A DNA stretch of 40,032 bases. Origin: Streptomyces rubellomurinus. GTDB taxonomy: Bacteria; Actinomycetota; Actinomycetes; Streptomycetales; Streptomycetaceae. Under the pieces are notes generated by a model. The model saw only the letters and a list, made by a program, of their open reading frames with translations, was not told the origin of the DNA and ran no database searches. Both the position numbers and the translations under genes were made by a program. Of this stretch, positions 32,317 to 39,328 are shown piece after piece; the first letter of the stretch is position 1, and each line of letters begins with the position of its first letter. Location of the stretch: positions 1-40,032 of the forward strand of contig NZ_JZKH01000079.1 of NCBI RefSeq assembly GCF_000961885.1, written 5' to 3'.

Positions 32317-33248
32317 TGACCGCACTGGAGGCAGTGGCCGTTCACCTCCCCCCGCGTGCCGTGCCCATCGAGGCGGTGGGCGAGCGCATCGGCCTGACCC
32401 CACGTCAACTCCGACTCTTCCGCCGCTTCCACGGCCTGGACCAGCTGCGACTGGACCCGGACGGGAAGCTGCCCGACCTGCTCGACGCCGCCCTGGACGG
32501 CCTGACCGAGCTGCGCGGACGCGAACGGCACGTCCGTTTCGTGATCCACGCGCGCAGCATGCCGGTGGCGGTGCCCCACCCGCTCAACCCGCTGCACGAC
32601 CTGCTCGCCGCGCGCGGCCTCGGCCACGCGAGCGCCTTCACCGTGACCCACCACGCGTGCGCCGTCGGCCTGCTCGCCATCGACCTGGCGGGCAGGCTGC
32701 TGGCGGGCGAACCGGACGAGCGGGCGCTGGCCGTCGTGCTGGCCGGCGAGAAGACCTTCACCCGGGACGCCCAACTGGTGCCCGAGACCGGCATCTTCGC
32801 CGAAGGCGCCGCCGCCTGCCTGATCAGCGCGGGCGGCGAGCGCCACCGGATGCTCTCCTTCGCGGTGCGCCAGCGCCCGGAGTTCGACGGCCGGCTGGCC
32901 GAGGACGCCGACCTGCTCGCCCGCTACCAGCGCGCGTACCCGAACGTGATGGTCGAGGCGATCGAGGCGGCCCTGGAACAGGCCGGGCTCCGGCTCGGCG
33001 ACCTCGCCGCGATCCTTCCGCACAACGTCAACCAGGCGTCCTGGCGGATGATCTCGCGCCGGATCGGCTTCCCGCTGGAGAAGGTGGTGCTGGACAACGT
33101 GCGGTCGGTCGGGCACAGTTTCGCTGCGGACGGCCTCATCAACCTCCACACCGCCACCGCCCGGGGGCTGGTGCGCCGCGGCGACCACTACCTGATCGCC
33201 GCCGCCGGCGTCGGAGCGACCTTCTCGGCGATGGCCATGCGTTCCTGA
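32316..33248 (+). CDS. KAS III-type condensing enzyme with Cys-His-His active site
   Basis: The 310-residue protein has the FabH/KAS III fold: Cys115 in HHACAVG and His236 in LPHNVNQ. The third catalytic residue, Asn in the HGNTSAAS motif of FabH, is His267 here (SVGHSFAAD). KAS III relatives with changes at this site can act as acyltransferases that esterify or amidate rather than condense with malonyl-ACP. It could load the aryl or acyl starter onto ACP3, encoded 86 bases downstream. The start GTG at 32316 is set by the leaderless promoter. Confidence 0.85.
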   Translation: MTALEAVAVHLPPRAVPIEAVGERIGLTPRQLRLFRRFHGLDQLRLDPDGKLPDLLDAALDGLTELRGRERHVRFVIHARSMPVAVPHPLNPLHDLLAARGLGHASAFTVTHHACAVGLLAIDLAGRLLAGEPDERALAVVLAGEKTFTRDAQLVPETGIFAEGAAACLISAGGERHRMLSFAVRQRPEFDGRLAEDADLLARYQRAYPNVMVEAIEAALEQAGLRLGDLAAILPHNVNQASWRMISRRIGFPLEKVVLDNVRSVGHSFAADGLINLHTATARGLVRRGDHYLIAAAGVGATFSAMAMRS

Positions 33249-33334
33249 CGCCCAGTCGGCCGACGCCGGCCCGAACTCCCCGCTCCTGGCCGCACTCCCC
33301 GCCCATCCCACACGTACGACGCGACGGGACATCC

Positions 33335-33625
33335 ATGTCAGATCCAGTGGTCCAGACCACCGACCCCGAGCTGCGCGAGCGCATCCTGCACGCGATCGGC
33401 GAGCTCCTGCCGCGCGTCCTCAAGCGCGAGCTGCCGGAGATCCCCGAGAACGCCTGCCTCTTCGACGACCTCGGCCTCACCTCCGCCGGCACCATCGAAC
33501 TCATCCTGGAGCTGGAGGAGTCGCTCGACATCCAGGTGGACGTCGAGCAGATCACCGAGGACGACCTGCGCTCCGTCACCAACCTGGCGGACTACGTCGC
33601 CGGGCACCTGATTCCCGAGGATTGA
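33335..33625 (+). CDS. Acyl carrier protein 3
   Basis: The 96-residue ACP has Ser50 in LGLTSAGTIELILELEE as phosphopantetheine site; Thr replaces the usual Asp before Ser. Acidic helix II and the C-terminal LADYV are normal. ATG at 33335 has a weak GGGAC upstream. It is encoded between the KAS III and the thiolase-fold protein, with 4 bases to the latter, so these three probably act together. Confidence 0.88.
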   Translation: MSDPVVQTTDPELRERILHAIGELLPRVLKRELPEIPENACLFDDLGLTSAGTIELILELEESLDIQVDVEQITEDDLRSVTNLADYVAGHLIPED

Positions 33626-33629
33626 CCGG

Positions 33630-34412
33630 GTGCCCGCCGCCGCGAGCGCGCACCGGCCCGGGCTGCGGATCACCCGGGCGCTGGCCCGCCGCTTCGACGG
33701 CCGCTCGCCGGCCTCGCTCGACCCGGACCTGCGGGTCTTCGTCTCCGACCTGGTCCGCCCGTACGGCCTGCCGCTGCGCGAGGACCTGCTCGGCGAGGGC
33801 GCCGGCCACTCCTACGAGGAGCTGGCCGCCGGACCGCTGCGCGAGGCACTGGCCGACGGCGAACCGGTGGACCTGCTGATCCTCGCCTTCGACACCCCGG
33901 ACGTCCGCCCCGGCGCGCCGTCCTCGCTCGCGCTCGGCCGCGCCGTCCCGGGCTCGCCGCTCGCCTTCGCGATCTGCGACCAGGGCACCGCGGCGGCCTT
34001 CACCGCCCTGCGGCTGGCCGCCGCCCACCGCGCCACCGGCAGCTGCCGGCGGGCGGTGGTCGTGCTCGCCGAGCAGACCGCGCTGCACCACGAGCCGCCC
34101 GAGCCCGTTCCGCTGCCCGAGCGGCACGCCGTGGTGGTGCTGGTCTGCGAGGACGACCCGGCGGGCGGGCTGGAGGTCCGCCAGGCCCGCGGCGTCGACG
34201 ACCCGGCGCGGACCGTCCGGGGCTGGGCCGAGGAGCTGGGGCCCGGGGCGGCGGTGCTGCTGGACGCCGGCCTCGGCGGCGAGCGGCCGCCGGCCCAGCC
34301 CTTCACCGGCCTGTGGGCGCTGCTGGCCGAGCAGGTGCCGCGGCAGCGGCCCGTGCTGGCCGCCGGGTACGACCGCCGGCTCGGGGTGGTGAGTGCTTTG
34401 ATGCTGCCATGA
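33630..34412 (+). CDS. Thiolase-fold protein lacking the catalytic cysteine
   Basis: The 260-residue protein resembles the N-terminal part of a KAS III/thiolase protein: LLILAFDTPDVRPG, then CDQGTAAAFTALRLA at the place of the active-site helix, where Thr aligns with the nucleophilic Cys. The C-terminal half is shortened and no clear His/Asn pair is seen. It may be an inactive partner of the KAS III upstream, like a chain-length factor, but this is inference. GTG at 33630 is preceded by GAGGAT. The stop overlaps the phosphopantetheinyl transferase start (ATGA). Confidence 0.6.
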   Translation: MPAAASAHRPGLRITRALARRFDGRSPASLDPDLRVFVSDLVRPYGLPLREDLLGEGAGHSYEELAAGPLREALADGEPVDLLILAFDTPDVRPGAPSSLALGRAVPGSPLAFAICDQGTAAAFTALRLAAAHRATGSCRRAVVVLAEQTALHHEPPEPVPLPERHAVVVLVCEDDPAGGLEVRQARGVDDPARTVRGWAEELGPGAAVLLDAGLGGERPPAQPFTGLWALLAEQVPRQRPVLAAGYDRRLGVVSALMLP

Positions 34413-35086
34413 CCGACGTCACGCTCTCCTTCATCGACACCGACCAACCCGCCCCGGTCGTGGACGCGTTGGGGCAGCTGCTGGACGCCGACGAGCGGGC
34501 CCGCGCGGCCCGCGCGGGCCGGGAGTCGCGCTCCCGCTTCACCGTGCTGCGCGGTGCCGTGCGGCAGTTGGTGGCCGCCCGGCTCGGCGTGCGCCCGGCC
34601 GAGGTGGTCTGGCGGCTCGGGCCGAACGGCAAGCCGGAGCCGGCCGGGGCCGGCGGGCTGCGGGTCAGCTGGTCGGCGTCCGGCCCGCTCGCGGTGCTGG
34701 CCCTGGCCGAGGGGCGGGAGGTCGGGGTGGACGTCGAGGGGCTGCGCGAGTCCGCCGTGGCCGAGCGGATGGCCGCGCGCTGGTTCCCGTTCGAGGAGGC
34801 GCGCTTCGTCGCGGAGGCGGCCGAGCCCGCCGAGCGCTCGGCGCGCTTCACCGCGCTCTGGTGCCGGCGCGAGGCCGTCGTGAAGGCGTACGGCGGACGG
34901 CTGGCGCAGTCCTTCGGGGTGTGCGTGCTCGGCCCGTCGCCGCTCGCGGTGGGCGATCCGGGCCGGCTCGGAGCGGGGCCGGTCCTGGTCCGCGACGTGC
35001 CCGCCCCCGGTCCGTTCCGGGCCGCCGTGGCGGCGCTCGGCGATCGGCCCGTCCATGTCAACTCGCTTGTGTGGCAAGCCGGTTGA
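34409..35086 (+). CDS. Sfp-type 4'-phosphopantetheinyl transferase
   Basis: The 225-residue protein activates carrier proteins by moving phosphopantetheine from CoA to the ACP serine. The magnesium-binding GVDVE (Asp108, Glu110) and WCRREAVVK (Trp151, Glu155, Lys159), together with NGKPEP, are all intact. Its substrates are probably ACP1, ACP2 and ACP3 of this cluster. ATG at 34409 overlaps the previous gene by 4 bases. It is the last gene of the operon starting at the KAS III gene. Confidence 0.93.
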   Translation: MTDVTLSFIDTDQPAPVVDALGQLLDADERARAARAGRESRSRFTVLRGAVRQLVAARLGVRPAEVVWRLGPNGKPEPAGAGGLRVSWSASGPLAVLALAEGREVGVDVEGLRESAVAERMAARWFPFEEARFVAEAAEPAERSARFTALWCRREAVVKAYGGRLAQSFGVCVLGPSPLAVGDPGRLGAGPVLVRDVPAPGPFRAAVAALGDRPVHVNSLVWQAG

Positions 35087-35099
35087 TTCTCCTCCACTT

Positions 35100-35134
35100 T
35101 GGTCTGGACCAGTTCGCGAGCTCGCTGGTAGCGT
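35100..35134 (+). promoter_or_regulatory. DasR/GntR-like operator C and promoter of the condensation gene
   Basis: TGGTCTGGACCA (35100-35111) matches TGGTCTAGACCA at 11 of 12 positions and is a perfect TGGTC-N2-GACCA palindrome. The embedded TGGACC (35105-35110) is a possible -35, with TAGCGT (35129-35134) as -10 after 18 bases, identical in spacing to site D. The start codon is 52 bases past the -10. Confidence 0.6.
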
Positions 35135-35186
35135 CCCGAACGCATCCGGGTCGATCCCCTCCCGGCGAGCGAAAGACGGGTACGAC

Positions 35187-36959
35187 GTGACCCCGCACGA
35201 TGTCCGGCCGGCCCGCCGGCAGATCTCCGTCCCGTTCGCCGCCGAGAGCGGCGGCAGCGGCCCGCCCGCCCGCGACGGCGGCCCGCCCACTCGCCACAGC
35301 GGCCCGCCCACCCGCGACAGCGGCCCGCTCACCCGCGGCCAGGACAACATGATCCGCTGCATCCGCGGCGAAGCCCCCGAGCAGAGCAACAAGGACTCCG
35401 TCTGGCCCGTCCCGGACGGCACCTCGCTCGGCGCCGGCCTGGCCGCGCTGCGCCGGCTCGTCGAGCGGCACGACTCGCTGCGGACGGCCTTCCCGCCCGG
35501 CCCCGGCCCGGACGGCTTCCCGGCCGCCCAAGTGGTCCACCCGACCGGTGCCCTCACCGTCACCGTGGTCGAGGCCGGCGGTCGGTCCGACGCCGAACTC
35601 GACGCGCTCGCCGAGGAGTCGGGCCGAACCGACCTCGCCGTCCCGTTCGACCTGGCCGCGCCCCCGAGGATCCGCTTCACCCTGCTCGCCGACCGCGACC
35701 GGCTGCTCCGCCTGGCCGCCGTGGTCTGCCACGCGGGGGCGGACGGCGCCGCCACCGCCGTGCTGATCCGGGACTGGCACGCGCTCGCCGCCGGGCAGGA
35801 GCTCCCGCCCGTCACCGCCCCGACGCCGCTGGAGATCGCCGCCGCCGAGCAGAGCACCCAGGGCCGCCGCCGGGCGGCGAACTCCCTGCGGCACTGGGCG
35901 CGGGTGCTGACCACCGCCCCGCAGTCCGTCTTCGCCGACGCCCGGATCGTCGGTCCGCCGCGCGACCACGGCGCCCTCCTGGTCCGGTCGACCGCTGCCG
36001 CGGGCCACCTCGCCGCGGTCTGCCGGCGCACCTCCGCGAGCCCGTCCGTCGTCCTGCTGGCCGTCTTCGCCGCCCTGGTCGCCCACCGGGCCGGGCGCGG
36101 CGAGCTGGTGATCTCCGCGCTGTCCGCCAACCGCCAGCGGGCCGCGCTGGTCGACCACGTCGGCACCCTCGCGCAGGACGCCCTGATCCTGCTCGACGCC
36201 GGTGTCGACGACCTCGACGAGCTGATCGCCCGCACCAAGTCCGCCTCGCTGGGCGCCTACTGGCACAGCACCCTGGACGCCGAGCTGGTCTGGCAGCTGG
36301 TGGAGGACGCGGCTCATCTGCGCGGCACCCGGTTCCCGCGCCAGGTGGTGGTCAACGACCTGAGCCTGACCGTCCCGGCCGCCGTGATCGACGCCCGGCC
36401 GGCCCCGGCCGGTGACCCGGAACTGACCCCGCTGCCCGCGCCGACGCTGCCGGCGCGGTTGATGTTCACCATCCTGCGGATCGCCGGCAGCCTGGAGTTC
36501 GTGCTGGTCACCTGCCCGCAGGTGCTCGATCCGGCGGAGACCGAGGGCTTCGCGCGCGCCCTGCTCGCCGTCCTCGCGGCCGCCGCCGAGGGCCCGGTGG
36601 TGCCGGCCGGCCTGCCCGGCGTGCTCGGCCCGCCGCCCTGCGCGCGCGGTCGCGACTGGCGGCTCGTCGATGGCTCCTGGGTCGATCTGGCGGCCGTCCG
36701 GGGCCTGCTGGACGCCACCCTCGGGCCGCATCAACTGCGACTGGACGAAGGGAGGTTGGTGGCCGAGCTGGTGAGCGCCGACCCGGCGCTCGACCCCGCC
36801 GCCGCCCACCGGGCCGTGGTGGCCGCGCTACCCGGCCGCGACACCGCGATGGCCCCGCACCACTACGTCGTCCGGCACCCGGCCCCGGGCGGCGAGCTGG
36901 TCCGGGCCGGCAGCGGACGGGACCGGGAGATCGTCGCCCGACTGTCCGCACTCACCTGA
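35187..36959 (+). CDS. Stand-alone condensation-domain (C-domain) protein
   Basis: The 590-residue protein has an NRPS-type condensation domain (about 47-490). The catalytic motif HHxxxDG reads CHAGADG, so the catalytic second His (His182) and the Asp-Gly pair are kept but the first His is Cys181. It could join an acyl or amino-acyl group from an ACP to an amine such as HPG. The N-terminus carries four 7-residue repeats (GPPTRDS type, residues 25-52), the last of which runs into the C1-like motif GPLTRGQ. About 100 C-terminal residues form an extra domain I do not recognise. GTG at 35187 is preceded by a weak GACGGG. Confidence 0.8.
   Translation: MTPHDVRPARRQISVPFAAESGGSGPPARDGGPPTRHSGPPTRDSGPLTRGQDNMIRCIRGEAPEQSNKDSVWPVPDGTSLGAGLAALRRLVERHDSLRTAFPPGPGPDGFPAAQVVHPTGALTVTVVEAGGRSDAELDALAEESGRTDLAVPFDLAAPPRIRFTLLADRDRLLRLAAVVCHAGADGAATAVLIRDWHALAAGQELPPVTAPTPLEIAAAEQSTQGRRRAANSLRHWARVLTTAPQSVFADARIVGPPRDHGALLVRSTAAAGHLAAVCRRTSASPSVVLLAVFAALVAHRAGRGELVISALSANRQRAALVDHVGTLAQDALILLDAGVDDLDELIARTKSASLGAYWHSTLDAELVWQLVEDAAHLRGTRFPRQVVVNDLSLTVPAAVIDARPAPAGDPELTPLPAPTLPARLMFTILRIAGSLEFVLVTCPQVLDPAETEGFARALLAVLAAAAEGPVVPAGLPGVLGPPPCARGRDWRLVDGSWVDLAAVRGLLDATLGPHQLRLDEGRLVAELVSADPALDPAAAHRAVVAALPGRDTAMAPHHYVVRHPAPGGELVRAGSGRDREIVARLSALT
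35259..35342 (+). repeat. Four imperfect 21-bp repeats in the condensation gene
   Basis: Units at 35259-35279, 35280-35300, 35301-35321 and 35322-35342 encode GPPARDG, GPPTRHS, GPPTRDS and GPLTRGQ. The frame is kept. The last unit is the real start of the condensation domain, so the others look like copies of it. Confidence 0.8.
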
Positions 36960-36989
36960 ACGGGTGGCCGCGGGCGGCGGCGGAACCGC

Positions 36990-37697
36990 TCACCCGCACG
37001 GGTCTCCGGCCTCCCCGAGCCCACGGGCCCGCTCGCGCGCCGGATCCGCCGCGAACGCCGAGGCCGCCCCCGAGGTGAGCCCCCACGGGCTCGGCACCTC
37101 GTCCTCGCCCCCGCCCTGCCCCGGCAGCCGGTCGATCACCGCGGCCAGGGCCGCCGGCAGCTGCGGCGCCAGCCCGTGGTGCACCCGGGAGAGGATGTCG
37201 CGCCGCACCTCGTCCGGCAGCAGTGGCCGGTTCATCCGCAACGGCCCCGGCCCCGGCGGGCGTTCGGTGGCCGCCAGCTGGTCCGACCAGGCCCGCCAGT
37301 AGTCGGCGTCGTCCGTCTCGCCCAGCGTCAGGTGGTGCAGGTGCAGGCAGTACGCGGCCGTCCCGCTGCCGGATCCGGCGGCGAAGCGCCACCAGAACTC
37401 GGCGCTCTCCACCCGCCCGGTGGCGTGCAGCAGCGCGCCGAACACCTCCGCCCCCTCCGGCTGGATCCGGCGGGCGTTGACCAGCAGGTCGAGCCCGCGC
37501 GAGGCCTCCGGCGCGCCGAGCACCAGGGCGACGACCAGGCCGAGTTCGAACGCCGCCTGCTCGTGCTCGGACGGCAGGTGCGCGGGCGCGGCGGTCAGCC
37601 GCGCCTGGCGCAGGGCGGCGATCCGCTCGGCGTGCGGCCGCTCCGGCCGGGGCACCCGGATCTCCGCGCGCCCGGCACCCGTCCCGTCGTGGTTCAC
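36990..37697 (-). CDS. Uncharacterised protein coupled to a sigma factor
   Basis: The 235-residue soluble protein is mainly helical, with repeat-like segments (FELGLVVALVLGAPEASRGLDLL, FGALLHATGRVESAEFWWRFAA) that recall TPR-type scaffolds. It has no signal peptide or membrane helix. The GTG at 37697 overlaps the sigma-factor stop by 4 bases; such tight coupling often marks a regulator or partner of the sigma factor, but it lacks the zinc anti-sigma motif. The C-terminal 50 residues are low complexity. Function is unknown. Confidence 0.6.
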   Translation of the reverse strand: MNHDGTGAGRAEIRVPRPERPHAERIAALRQARLTAAPAHLPSEHEQAAFELGLVVALVLGAPEASRGLDLLVNARRIQPEGAEVFGALLHATGRVESAEFWWRFAAGSGSGTAAYCLHLHHLTLGETDDADYWRAWSDQLAATERPPGPGPLRMNRPLLPDEVRRDILSRVHHGLAPQLPAALAAVIDRLPGQGGGEDEVPSPWGLTSGAASAFAADPARERARGLGEAGDPCG

Positions 37698-38257
37698 AAG
37701 TCGCCCGCCCGGTCCGGCAGTTCGCGCACGCCGAGCCGGCGGGCCAGTCGCTCCCGGGCGTGCCGCAGATTGGAGTGCACGGTGGCCACCGGTCGGCCGA
37801 GGTAGGCTCCGATGACCTTGACGTGCAGCCCCAGCAGGTAGCGCAGGACCACCACGTCCCGTTGCCGGTCCGGCAGTTCGAGGATCGCCGCGTACAGCCG
37901 CACCTCGTCGGCCTCGCTGTGCAGCAGCCCGTTCGCCACCTGCTTGAACGCGCCGATCACCGCCGCGAAGGTGACCGCCTCCACCGCGACCGGCTCCTCG
38001 CCGGACACCCAGTCGGCGATGTGCCGGTTCGCCAACCGCCAGGCGTACGCGGCCGGTTCCTCGAAGCGCAGCACCTGCGGCCAGCACCGGGACAGGTCGC
38101 CCTTGACCGCCCCGACCACCAGCGCCGCGTCCGCCCGATTGCCCGTCCTGGTCAACGCCAGGGCGTGCCAAGCCGGTTCGTGTGTCTCGCAGAACGCGGC
38201 GTAGGTGAGGTCCGGCCGCAGCGCGGCACTCGTGCCGACACTCCTGTCGATCGTCAT
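37694..38257 (-). CDS. Sigma-70 family RNA polymerase sigma factor
   Basis: The 187-residue protein has a clear region 4 helix-turn-helix (LPDRQRDVVVLRYLLGLHVKVIGAYLG, then VATVHSNLRHARERL). Region 2 is much diverged but the pattern of aromatic residues (AYAWRLANRHIADWV) fits an ECF-like factor. ATG at 38257 has GGAAGG upstream. It lies just outside the biosynthetic genes. Whether it controls them is open, and no target promoter motif was identified. Confidence 0.8.
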   Translation of the reverse strand: MTIDRSVGTSAALRPDLTYAAFCETHEPAWHALALTRTGNRADAALVVGAVKGDLSRCWPQVLRFEEPAAYAWRLANRHIADWVSGEEPVAVEAVTFAAVIGAFKQVANGLLHSEADEVRLYAAILELPDRQRDVVVLRYLLGLHVKVIGAYLGRPVATVHSNLRHARERLARRLGVRELPDRAGDL

Positions 38258-38478
38258 CGCGCCTGCCTTCCGCGGCCTGCCGCCGCCCACCGGGTCGCCC
38301 GAGGTCGGGCCGTCCCGGCCCATCCTCACGGCTTCCGCTTCGTCACTCCAGGGCGCGCATTGAATACAGATGGTCATCTCGTCGTACTTCTTGACGTGAG
38401 GGGTCGGGGCCGATTGCCGGGCGGATACCGTGGGCAGCCATCCGGTCGTCCGTGCGCGAGAGGCGAGGGGAAAGCGGG

Positions 38479-39282
38479 ATGAACCGCTACGACGGGGTCG
38501 ACCTGCGGCTGAACGTGCCGCACTCGGCCCGGATGTACGACTACTACCTGGGCGGCTGCACCAACTTCGCGGCCGACCGCGAAGCCGCCGGCCACGCCCT
38601 CGCCGTCGCCCCCTGGGTGCGCGCCGCCGCCCGCGCCAACCGCGCCTTCATGCACCGGGCCACCCGCGCCCTCGCCCACGCCGGCATCGACCAGTTCCTC
38701 GACATCGGCACCGGCATCCCCACCTCGCCCAACCTGCACGAGATCGCCCAGGGCGTCGACCCGCGCGCCCGCGTCGTCTACGCCGACAACGACCCGATCG
38801 TCCTCTCGCACGCCCAGGCCCTGCTCACCGGCACCCCCGAAGGCCGCACCGCCTACGTCGAGGCGGACGTCACCGACCCCGGGCGGCTGCTCGACGCGCC
38901 CGGACTGCGCGACACCATCGACCTGGACCGCCCCGTCGCGCTCTCCCTGATCGCCCTGCTGCACTTCGTCCCCGACGCCAGCGGCGCGTACGGGATCGTC
39001 GAGCACTTCAAGTCCGCCCTCGCCCCCGGCAGCGCGCTCGTGATCAGCCACGTCACCCCCGAGTTCACCCCCGAGGACGTCGACCGGGTGGTCCGCGTCT
39101 ACGCCGCCGCCGGCACCGCCGTGCAGGCCCGCAGCCGCGCCGAGTTCACCCGCTTCTTCGACGGCTGGACCCTGCTCGAGCCCGGCGTCGTCCCCACCCC
39201 CGCATGGCGGCCGGCCCCGGCCGACCCCCCGGTCACCGCGGCCGACGCCGCCCAGTACGCGGGAGTGGCGATGGCACTCTGA
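38479..39282 (+). CDS. SAM-dependent methyltransferase, PF04672 (DUF574) family
   Basis: The 267-residue protein begins with the family hallmark HSARMYDYYLGG and has FLDIGTGIPT as SAM-binding motif I and YADNDPIVLSHA as motif II. This family is greatly expanded in streptomycetes and has no well-defined substrate. ATG at 38479 has a GAGGGG upstream. The 221 bases between it and the sigma gene (38258-38478) must hold two divergent promoters, but I see only scattered AT-rich words (such as TTGAATAC) and no firm consensus. Its promoter lacks the operator found at cluster promoters, so it is probably not part of the cluster. Confidence 0.88.
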   Translation: MNRYDGVDLRLNVPHSARMYDYYLGGCTNFAADREAAGHALAVAPWVRAAARANRAFMHRATRALAHAGIDQFLDIGTGIPTSPNLHEIAQGVDPRARVVYADNDPIVLSHAQALLTGTPEGRTAYVEADVTDPGRLLDAPGLRDTIDLDRPVALSLIALLHFVPDASGAYGIVEHFKSALAPGSALVISHVTPEFTPEDVDRVVRVYAAAGTAVQARSRAEFTRFFDGWTLLEPGVVPTPAWRPAPADPPVTAADAAQYAGVAMAL

Positions 39283-39309
39283 CCGTCCGGTGACGAACCA
39301 TCGGACGGT
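39282..39309. terminator. Small hairpin after the methyltransferase gene
   Basis: ACCGTCCG (39282-39289) and CGGACGGT (39302-39309) form a perfect 8-bp stem with a 12-base loop starting at the stop codon. It may be a terminator. It also covers an alternative GTG start (39308) of the next gene. Confidence 0.45.
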
Positions 39310-39328
39310 GCGCCGCGTCTCCTCCCGC

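Noticed and set aside
30560..33625. 1021-residue plus-strand reading frame
   Set aside because: It is antisense to the GT and ACP-like genes until its last 97 codons, which are ACP3.
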